From an uncultured Ruminococcus sp. (lineage in GTDB: Bacteria; Bacillota; Clostridia; Oscillospirales; Acutalibacteraceae), in assembly GCA_902767125.1 (NCBI GenBank), contig CACXGJ010000088.1, positions 1-7,154 of the forward strand: a stretch of 7,154 nucleotides of DNA, in the 5' to 3' direction. The translations under genes were made by a program, and so were the position numbers. The notes under the pieces were generated by a model, which saw nothing but the letters and a program-made list of their open reading frames with translations, was not told where the DNA came from and ran no database searches. Position 1 is the first letter of the stretch, and each line of letters starts with the position of its first letter. This document shows positions 1 to 5,056 of the stretch, piece by piece.

Positions 1-1007
1 ACACAGCCGGGCATGATTATAGAATCCTCTATCACTGCACCTGCTTTTACAACTACATTTGAGAACAGTATCGAGAACTCAAGCTCACCGCCGATGTCAC
101 AGCCGTCACCGATAAGTGAGTTCTGTATTTTGGCTGTATCTGCGATGTACTGCGGAGGAACAACAGGATTTCTTGAATATATCTTCCAACTCTCGTCCAT
201 GAGGTCGAGCGGAACATTCGGATCGAGCAGATCCATATTAGCTTCCCAAAGGCTGTCGATAGTTCCGACATCCTTCCAATAGCCCTCGAACTGATAAGCG
301 AACATTCTCTGACCGTCCTCAAGCATTCTCGGAAGAACATTCTTACCGAAATCATGTTCAGAACCCTCTGTTTCTTCATCCTCGATAAGATACTTGCGGA
401 GCTTGTCCCAGCTGAATACATATATACCCATTGAAGCATTTGTGCTTTTCGGATGCTTCGGTTTCTCCTCAAATTCATAGATAGAGCCATCGGGATTTGT
501 ATTCATAATACCGAATCTTGAAGCCTCCTCAAGCGGAACATCTATAACTGCTATAGTGCAGTCCGCATTGTTCTCCTTATGGAAGGCTATCATCTTTGAA
601 TAGTCCATCTTATAGATATGGTCACCGGAAAGTATCACTACATAATCGGGATTGTATCTGTCAATATAATTTATGTTCTGATAAATAGCATTTGCAGTGC
701 CTTTATACCAGTCAGTGCCTTTTATCTGCTGATAAGGCGAAAGCACACTTACACCGCTGTTCATGCTGTCGAGATCCCAAGGCTGACCGCTGCCGATATA
801 CTCATTGAGTACGAGGGGCTGATACTGTGTAAGGACACCTACCGCTTCAATACCCGAATTTACGCAGTTTGAAAGCGGAAAGTCAATTATACGGTATTTG
901 CCGCCAAACGGTACAGCAGGCTTTGCGAGTTTTTGAGTAAGTACCCCAAGTCTGCTTCCCTGACCGCCGGCAAGCAGCATGGCTACTACTTCTTGCTTTG
1001 GATACAT
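1..1007 (-). CDS. glgC: Glucose-1-phosphate adenylyltransferase (ADP-glucose pyrophosphorylase), 3' end cut by window edge
   Basis: Makes ADP-glucose from ATP and glucose-1-phosphate, the committed step of bacterial glycogen synthesis in the cytoplasm. An uninterrupted reading frame starts at the ATG at 1007-1005 and runs off the left edge; 335 residues are visible. Against usual lengths of about 380-430, roughly 45-95 C-terminal residues are missing. The nucleotide-binding signature [10 protein letters not shown] is at residues 11-20, followed by [19 protein letters not shown] (29-47), a hallmark of GlgC. The catalytic Asp is in [10 protein letters not shown] (D129), and the sugar-phosphate-binding Lys is in FEEKP (K182). 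SMGIYVF and YWKDVGT follow. The last visible residues ([10 protein letters not shown]) fit the C-terminal left-handed beta-helix. A perfect AAGGAGG site sets the start. It follows glgB by 59 nt on the same strand with no U-tract terminator between, so the two are probably co-transcribed. Intact catalytic motifs argue against the inactive paralogue GlgD. Confidence 0.97.
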   Translation of the reverse strand, partial: MYPKQEVVAMLLAGGQGSRLGVLTQKLAKPAVPFGGKYRIIDFPLSNCVNSGIEAVGVLTQYQPLVLNEYIGSGQPWDLDSMNSGVSVLSPYQQIKGTDWYKGTANAIYQNINYIDRYNPDYVVILSGDHIYKMDYSKMIAFHKENNADCTIAVIDVPLEEASRFGIMNTNPDGSIYEFEEKPKHPKSTNASMGIYVFSWDKLRKYLIEDEETEGSEHDFGKNVLPRMLEDGQRMFAYQFEGYWKDVGTIDSLWEANMDLLDPNVPLDLMDESWKIYSRNPVVPPQYIADTAKIQNSLIGDGCDIGGELEFSILFSNVVVKAGAVIEDSIIMPGC

Positions 1008-1015
1008 ATTATTAT

Positions 1016-1022
1016 CCTCCTT
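1016..1022 (-). promoter_or_regulatory. Ribosome binding site of glgC
   Basis: AAGGAGG on the minus strand, a full match to the anti-Shine-Dalgarno sequence, 8 nt before the ATG at 1007. It fixes the glgC start and suggests strong, independent translation initiation inside the glgB-glgC message. Confidence 0.85.
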
Positions 1023-1045
1023 CGATAAATAACGATTTTATTTTT

Positions 1046-1063
1046 ACAGCACTTCTGTACTGT
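1046..1063 (-). other. Small stem-loop in the glgB-glgC intergenic spacer
   Basis: On the minus strand ACAGTAC and GTGCTGT form a 7-bp RNA stem with one G-U wobble around an AGAA tetraloop, 3 nt after the glgB stop codon. The bases that follow (TAAAAATAAAA) are A-rich, not a U-tract, so this is not a convincing terminator. It could be a processing or stability element that sets the glgB:glgC ratio, or a chance fold. Confidence 0.35.
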
Positions 1064-1066
1064 CAG

Positions 1067-3142
1067 TTACTGTTCTTCTGTTTCAGTCTTTTTCTTTCTT
1101 GTTCTTTTCTTGGGCTTTTCTTCCTTCGCCGCATCAGCTTCATCTGCTTTTTTGGCAGTCTTTTTCTTTGTAGTCTTCTTTACGGCTGATTCTGTATCGT
1201 CTGCCTTTTTTCTGGGCTTTCTTTTTGGCTTTTTGCGTACACCCTTGAAGTACATTCCAGACATCGGCGGAAGTGTAAGCTCAATTGACTGTTCAAATCC
1301 GTGCATCGGATCATCTGTTGAAACTATGGCTGTACCGTTGGATATTCCCGAACCGCCAAATTCCGACCAATCGGTGTTCATGACCTCACTGTATGTACCT
1401 GCATACGGCACACCTATACGATAATTTTCACGCAGCATCGGCTGGAAATTGCAGACTACTATTATTTCATTTCCTTTTTTGTCAATTCTTCTGAAAGAGA
1501 TAACGCTCTGGGTATAGTCATCATTCGATATCCAGTTGAAGCCCTCCCATGAATAGTCAATTTCCCACATAGGGCTGTTTTCAAGATAGAAATGGTTGAT
1601 AGCCTTGAAGAAGTTTTTCAGTTCATTATGCTTGGGATATTCAAGAAGCATCCAGTCAAGCTCACAGGAATAATCCCATTCCTTGAACTGTCCAAATTCC
1701 GTTCCCATAAAAGTAAGTTTCTTTCCGGGATGTGCCATCATATATGCTATGAATGTCCTTACACCCTTGAATTTCAGGTCATAGTCACCGGGCATTTTAT
1801 TTATCAGAGATGCCTTTCCGTAAACGACCTCATCATGCGATATAGGCAAAACAAAGTTTTCGGAAAAAGCATAGAAGAATGAGAATGTCAGATTATCATG
1901 ATTGAAAGGTCTGTAAAGGGGATCGAGTGAAATATAGTGGAGCATATCGTTCATCCAGCCCATATTCCATTTATAGTTGAATCCGAGACCTCCCATATAT
2001 GTAGGCTTGGAAACATTTGCCCATGCAGTAGATTCCTCTGCTATCATAAGTGTATTCGGGAAATATCTGAATGCTGCCTCATTGAGCTTATGCAAAAATG
2101 CAACTGCCTCAAGATTATCCTTTCCGCCGAATTTATTGGCTACCCATTCACCGTCACGTCTGCTGTAATCAAGATAGAGCATTGAAGCAACAGCATCTAC
2201 ACGAAGACCGTCAATATGATAGTAGTCCATCCAGAAGATAGCACTTGATACAAGGAAGCTCACTACCTCGTTCCTGCCATAGTCAAATACAAGCGTTCCC
2301 CAGTCCTTATGCTCGCCCTTACGCCAGTCGGCATATTCATAGCACGGTGTGCCGTCAAATCTTGCAAGACCGTGTGCATCTCTCGGGAAGTGTGCAGGTA
2401 CCCAGTCCATTATGACAGATATACCTGCCTGATGGCACCTGTCAACAAAGTTCATGAAATCAAACGGACTTCCGTATCTTGAAGTTATCGCAAAATATCC
2501 TGTTACCTGATAGCCCCATGACGCATCAAAAGGATATTCCGTCAAAGGCATGAACTCGATATGGGTATAGCCCATATCCTTTACATAAGGGATAAGCTCA
2601 TCGGCAAGCTTTGAGTAAGAGAAATAATTTCCGTCTGCATATTTTTTCCATGAGCCTGCATGAAGCTCATAAATATTCATCGGACTGCTGTAGGATTCAT
2701 GCTTTGCCTTTTCCTTCTGCCATTCCTCGTCATGCCACTCATAGCCGTTTATATCAACGAACACGGAGGAATTATTCGGACGTGTTTCATAGTGGAAAGC
2801 ATACGGATCCGATTTGAGTATACAGTTGCCGTCATGTGTTTCGATACTGTATTTATAGATGGAATAGTCACCGACTATATCAGCAATAAAACACTCCCAT
2901 ATACCGCACATACCATCCACAGAAGTCCAATTCATCCTATGGGCATTTCTATCCCAGTTATTGAAGGTACCTACTACCGAAACGCTTTTTGCATTTGGTG
3001 CCCATGTTCTGAACATAACTCCGTCCACACCGTCACGATGTTCCTTGTGGGCTCCCATGTAATTATACGCATGATAATTTTCACCGCTGTGAAACAGTTC
3101 CTGGTCGGAACGCTCATTCATTTCATTATTGCCAAGCTGCAT
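1067..3142 (-). CDS. glgB: 1,4-alpha-glucan branching enzyme with Lys/Arg-rich C-terminal tail
   Basis: Cuts alpha-1,4 glucan chains and rejoins them as alpha-1,6 branches during glycogen synthesis. The protein has 691 residues from the chosen ATG. A CBM48 domain (about 38-125, with FRTWAPNAKSVSVVGTFNNWD) precedes the GH13 barrel. GH13 conserved regions are visible as MDWVPAHF (D246, H251), GLRVDAVASMLY (nucleophile D316), AEEST (acid/base Glu, about 369-370) and PISHDEV (transition-state Asp D437). The all-beta C-terminal domain ends at LPPMSGMYFKG (about 624-634), where family members normally stop. Residues 635-691 are an added tail with 25 Lys/Arg and 11 Asp/Glu among 57 residues. Start choice: in-frame TTG codons lie at 3151 and 3148, but the Shine-Dalgarno site is spaced correctly only for the ATG at 3142, and an in-frame TAG lies just upstream. 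First gene of the glgB-glgC unit, with a promoter at 3188-3216. Confidence 0.98.
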   Translation of the reverse strand: MQLGNNEMNERSDQELFHSGENYHAYNYMGAHKEHRDGVDGVMFRTWAPNAKSVSVVGTFNNWDRNAHRMNWTSVDGMCGIWECFIADIVGDYSIYKYSIETHDGNCILKSDPYAFHYETRPNNSSVFVDINGYEWHDEEWQKEKAKHESYSSPMNIYELHAGSWKKYADGNYFSYSKLADELIPYVKDMGYTHIEFMPLTEYPFDASWGYQVTGYFAITSRYGSPFDFMNFVDRCHQAGISVIMDWVPAHFPRDAHGLARFDGTPCYEYADWRKGEHKDWGTLVFDYGRNEVVSFLVSSAIFWMDYYHIDGLRVDAVASMLYLDYSRRDGEWVANKFGGKDNLEAVAFLHKLNEAAFRYFPNTLMIAEESTAWANVSKPTYMGGLGFNYKWNMGWMNDMLHYISLDPLYRPFNHDNLTFSFFYAFSENFVLPISHDEVVYGKASLINKMPGDYDLKFKGVRTFIAYMMAHPGKKLTFMGTEFGQFKEWDYSCELDWMLLEYPKHNELKNFFKAINHFYLENSPMWEIDYSWEGFNWISNDDYTQSVISFRRIDKKGNEIIVVCNFQPMLRENYRIGVPYAGTYSEVMNTDWSEFGGSGISNGTAIVSTDDPMHGFEQSIELTLPPMSGMYFKGVRKKPKRKPRKKADDTESAVKKTTKKKTAKKADEADAAKEEKPKKRTRKKKTETEEQ

Positions 3143-3151
3143 ATACAACAA

Positions 3152-3157
3152 CTCCTT
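3152..3157 (-). promoter_or_regulatory. Ribosome binding site that decides the glgB start
   Basis: AAGGAG on the minus strand, 9 nt before the ATG at 3142. The two in-frame TTG codons at 3151 and 3148 lie 0 and 3 nt from it, too close for initiation, so the ATG gives the better start. Confidence 0.8.
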
Positions 3158-3187
3158 CTATGCTGAAACTTCTATTTACATACATAT

Positions 3188-3216
3188 ATAATAGCTTAAA
3201 TTTGGATAAATTTCAA
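3188..3216 (-). promoter_or_regulatory. Sigma-A type promoter of glgB-glgC
   Basis: On the minus strand a -35 box TTGAAA (3216-3211) and a -10 box TATTAT (3193-3188) are separated by exactly 17 bp; each differs from consensus at one position. Transcription should start near 3180, giving a leader of about 38 nt to the ATG at 3142. The sequence upstream is strongly A/T-tracted, as in UP-element-rich clostridial promoters. Predicted from sequence only. Confidence 0.65.
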
Positions 3217-3390
3217 GTCTTTTTGAAATACTTTTTATGAAATATTGTTAAAAATTTTTAAATTTTTTCCAAAATAGAATTATGAAGCTTTTTTTGTCAT
3301 AGTTTAGCAACTTATGGTAACATATTTTTTGTGTCGAAATTGCTCAAAAATCGTTTATTTTCACCAAAAGAAATTTATTTATATTGCCAA
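3217..3390. other. AT-rich intergenic region upstream of the glgB promoter
   Basis: The gap between glgB and the next gene (3143-3442) holds the glgB ribosome site and promoter on one side and the terminator of the 139-aa gene on the other. The rest is very AT-rich with several A/T tracts, including a perfect 14-bp palindrome TTAAAAATTTTTAA at 3248-3261. I see no credible gene, RNA gene or riboswitch fold. The one short motif of note is the 0A-box-like sequence listed separately. The tracts could bend DNA or act as an UP element; this is inference. Confidence 0.5.
3332..3338 (+). promoter_or_regulatory. Possible Spo0A box (TGTCGAA)
   Basis: TGTCGAA matches the core TGNCGAA of the box bound by Spo0A, the sporulation master regulator. 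It lies about 115 bp upstream of the predicted glgB -35 box. Glycogen-like granulose formation in solventogenic clostridia depends on Spo0A, which makes the position suggestive. A 7-base match in a 300-bp gap is weak evidence, and the distance is large for direct activation. Confidence 0.2.
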
Positions 3391-3437
3391 AACAAAAAGC
3401 CGTTCTCCAAAAAATTTATAAATTCTTTTGGAGAACG
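3391..3437 (-). terminator. Rho-independent terminator of the synthetase/membrane-protein operon
   Basis: Minus-strand arms CGTTCTCCAAAA (3437-3426) and TTTTGGAGAACG (3412-3401) make a perfect 12-bp stem, followed by GC and then TTTTTGTT. The 13-nt loop is itself nearly palindromic, so the 37-nt element is almost symmetric. The stem starts 5 nt after the TAA (3445-3443) of the 139-aa gene, so it ends that operon and insulates glgB from it. Confidence 0.9.
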
Positions 3438-3442
3438 ACTTA

Positions 3443-3862
3443 TTATTGTTTCTTCAAAATTTTTGTTTTCAGCCAAAGCAGAAAAACAATTATCAACTGT
3501 ATCAATAATATCATTACAAAAGCCATTGCTGCCCATATCAAAGCAAATGAAAAGTCATAATACGGGCTTGCACCGTCAAGCGATATTCCACGCATTCCCA
3601 CACCGTACAGTCCTTTTCCCGAATATAACAGAACCATGAGGCAATAAAAAATATCAGGCACTATCCAATATCTGATTTTTTTGGTGATAAGGCAAAATCC
3701 CAAAATAAATCCCACAAAAAATGTCACAAACATTATGAGTGTGCTTTCATTATTGTTCGGGTAACAGTCAGGCAAAAGAAAAGGGAAAACAACAAACTGC
3801 AATAAATATATCAATACAGTGATACATATATTTTTTATCGTTATAATAACATTTTTATTCAT
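3443..3862 (-). CDS. Uncharacterised four-span membrane protein (139 aa)
   Basis: I do not recognise a family. The protein is very hydrophobic, with four likely membrane spans at about residues 8-30, 41-60, 65-82 and 104-131. Lysines at both ends (MNKNVIITIK and LKTKILKKQ) suggest both termini are cytoplasmic. The loop between spans 3 and 4 (about 83-103) is rich in Gly/Ser/Tyr and would face outside. No catalytic motif or transporter signature is visible. The ATG overlaps the end of the preceding gene by 8 nt, and an in-frame TAG lies two codons upstream, so the start cannot be earlier; a weak AAGGCGG site precedes it. This layout implies translational coupling. Last gene of the operon, with a terminator 5 nt after its stop. 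A role with the neighbouring 111-aa membrane protein is inferred from coupling only. Confidence 0.75.
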   Translation of the reverse strand: MNKNVIITIKNICITVLIYLLQFVVFPFLLPDCYPNNNESTLIMFVTFFVGFILGFCLITKKIRYWIVPDIFYCLMVLLYSGKGLYGVGMRGISLDGASPYYDFSFALIWAAMAFVMILLIQLIIVFLLWLKTKILKKQ

Positions 3863-4190
3863 ACGCTACACCGCCTTTTACGGTTACTGTTATGACAGAA
3901 AAATCGTTTCCCTGAAATATGACAGTTACACTTTCTTTGGGTGACGCAACACAGCCTCCACCCGTATATACCGCTTTTGACGAAACATAGCTGTATTTAT
4001 CTCCGTAATGCTTCTTTACATAATCCTTTGCAAGACTGACCTCTCCGACATTCAGCAGATTAAAAATAAATATCCCAAGAATAATACATATCATTATGAT
4101 AGCAAAGATTATAATAATATGTCTCTGTTTTTTGGATTCCTTTTTGGGATCAAGCCCGAAATCGGGACTTTCAATATCATACTCGTCCAT
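3855..4190 (-). CDS. Uncharacterised single-span membrane protein with short extracytoplasmic domain (111 aa)
   Basis: I do not recognise a family. Three parts are visible. Residues 1-23 are a charged cytoplasmic segment (acidic DEYDIESPDFGLD, then basic KKESKKQRH). Residues 24-46 are one strongly hydrophobic span. Residues 47-111 are a small outside domain beginning VGEVSLAKDYVKKHYG and ending in alternating beta-like stretches (SVTVIFQG, FSVITVTVKGG), with a GGGC motif at 77-80. The topology follows from the basic residues next to the span. The AKDYVKKHYG helix followed by beta strands loosely recalls small PepSY- or YxeA-like extracytoplasmic domains, but I cannot assign it. The ATG starts 4 nt after the stop of the alarmone synthetase, with AAGGG shortly upstream, and the gene's end overlaps the next start by 8 nt. 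Confidence 0.75.
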   Translation of the reverse strand: MDEYDIESPDFGLDPKKESKKQRHIIIIFAIIMICIILGIFIFNLLNVGEVSLAKDYVKKHYGDKYSYVSSKAVYTGGGCVASPKESVTVIFQGNDFSVITVTVKGGVAYE

Positions 4191-4194
4191 ACAT

Positions 4195-4920
4195 TCATTC
4201 GCCCTTCAGGATTATATTTCTGACATTCTGCATACGTTCATCAAGCTCGGCACTTGCATTTGCACAGTCGATAAGCTCCTGTGAAAGCATATCCTTCTTT
4301 TCCTCGGGCAGATTCTTCTTGTATTTCAGCTTATGCTCAAGGCTTGCCCAGAAATCCATTGCAATAGTCCTCAACTGCACCTCTACTTTTACATCCTTCT
4401 TTTCATTTTCAAGAAATATCGGCACCGATATTATGAGATGAAGACTCCTGTAACCGCTCGGCTTCGGATTTTTTATATAATCCTTTTTGCTTATGAGTGT
4501 CACATCATCCTGCTGTAAAAGACATTTTGCAAGCCTGTATATATCATCTACAAATGAGCATATAACCCTCACACCTGCTATATCATGTATGTTTTCTTCG
4601 ATGGATTCCAAATTTCTCGGAATATTCTTTTTTATAACTTTTCTTATTATACTGTCATAGTCCTTTACACGTGAGGTTATACTTTCAATCGGATTGCCGT
4701 CATATTTCAGCGAAAACATCTCATTAAGCACCTTGAATTTAGTTTCCACTTCCATTATCGCACAGGCATAATATGAAAAAAATTCCTCGGCAGGTGCAAT
4801 GCTCTCCTGAATTATATCCAAAAACATTTCTTCATTGAAATTTATTCTCTCAGAAAATTTTACAAGCTCCTTTGCAACGTCATCAGCGTGCTGTATTATA
4901 CTATTATTTTTCTCACTCAT
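4195..4920 (-). CDS. Small alarmone synthetase, RelA/SpoT-domain (p)ppGpp synthetase
   Basis: Transfers pyrophosphate from ATP to GTP or GDP to make (p)ppGpp in the cytoplasm. At 241 residues it has only the synthetase domain; there is no HD hydrolase, TGS or ACT domain, so it is a small synthetase of the RelP/RelQ type, not a long Rel. Diagnostic motifs in order are PIESITSRVK (77-86), IHDIAGVRVICSFVDDIYRLA (111-131, with Mg-binding D113), KDYIKNPKPSGYRSLHL (146-162) and VEVQLRTIAMDFWASLEHKLKYK (179-201, with catalytic E180). A C-terminal helix (LDERMQNVRNI) follows. The NPKPSGYRSLHL wording looks nearer to RelP/YwaC than to RelQ/YjbM, but I am not sure. The N-terminal 35 or so residues form a helical extension beyond the usual ~210-aa size. 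An in-frame TAA three codons upstream fixes the ATG, with AAGGAG 11 nt before it. First gene of a three-gene operon with two membrane proteins. Confidence 0.92.
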   Translation of the reverse strand: MSEKNNSIIQHADDVAKELVKFSERINFNEEMFLDIIQESIAPAEEFFSYYACAIMEVETKFKVLNEMFSLKYDGNPIESITSRVKDYDSIIRKVIKKNIPRNLESIEENIHDIAGVRVICSFVDDIYRLAKCLLQQDDVTLISKKDYIKNPKPSGYRSLHLIISVPIFLENEKKDVKVEVQLRTIAMDFWASLEHKLKYKKNLPEEKKDMLSQELIDCANASAELDERMQNVRNIILKGE

Positions 4921-4940
4921 TAAAATTTACACTCCTTGAT

Positions 4941-4962
4941 TTATCATATAGTTATATGATAA
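4941..4962. promoter_or_regulatory. 22-bp inverted repeat, candidate operator over the alarmone synthetase promoter
   Basis: Perfect 10-bp arms TTATCATATA and TATATGATAA flank a 2-bp centre. The element covers the -10 box and the predicted transcription start (about 4949). This is where a dimeric repressor would block polymerase. In RNA only part of it would lie in the leader, so a DNA operator is the likelier reading. No regulator gene is in the window and I cannot name the family that binds it. Confidence 0.55.
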
Positions 4963-4984
4963 GGTAATTTATAATGCTTGTCAA
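4956..4984 (-). promoter_or_regulatory. Sigma-A type promoter of the alarmone synthetase operon
   Basis: On the minus strand a perfect -35 box TTGACA (4984-4979) is followed after 17 bp by TATCAT (4961-4956), one base off consensus. Start of transcription is predicted near 4949, giving a leader of about 29 nt containing the AAGGAG ribosome site at 4937-4932. A slightly shifted -10 (TATAAC) is also possible. The inverted repeat at 4941-4962 overlaps it. Confidence 0.75.
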
Positions 4985-5025
4985 CCTAAAAAATATGTAC
5001 AGCAGGTAAATTTTTTGTGCATATC

Positions 5026-5056
5026 AAAAAACAGTCACTTGTCAGGTGACTGTTTT
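5026..5056 (-). terminator. Rho-independent terminator of copA, overlapping its last codons
   Basis: Minus-strand arms AAAACAGTCAC (5056-5046) and GTGACTGTTTT (5038-5028) form an 11-bp stem around a 7-nt loop, ending in a run of six T (5031-5026). The upstream arm encodes the final residues of CopA and the loop contains the TGA stop (5044-5042). It ends copA transcription about 40 bp before the next promoter. Confidence 0.88.

Noticed and set aside
53..490. Minus-strand reading frame of 145 codons in another frame
   Set aside because: It overlaps glgC in a different frame; the glgC frame is continuous through the region and carries all the family motifs.
3143..3151. TTG codons as the glgB start
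   Set aside because: They touch the Shine-Dalgarno sequence; the ATG at 3142 has a proper 9-nt spacing.
2660..3166. Plus-strand reading frame of 168 codons
   Set aside because: It lies antisense to the N-terminal half of glgB, whose protein shows family-wide motifs; no ribosome site or recognisable protein.
3173..3194. CTATT/AATAG repeat over the glgB -10 region as an operator
   Set aside because: Arms are only 5 bp and AT-rich, far weaker than the 10-bp arms at 4941-4962.
3281..3300. TATGA/TCATA inverted repeat upstream of glgB
   Set aside because: Only 5 bp per arm with an 11-nt loop in very AT-rich DNA; expected by chance.
3855..3868. Frameshift joining the 111-aa and 139-aa proteins
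   Set aside because: An in-frame TAG sits two codons before the 139-aa ATG, each gene has its own start, and an 8-nt overlap is normal for coupled genes.
4879..4890. HADD near the N-terminus of the alarmone synthetase as a remnant of an HD hydrolase
   Set aside because: The HD hydrolase domain is about 150 residues with further conserved motifs; only about 35 residues precede the synthetase domain here.
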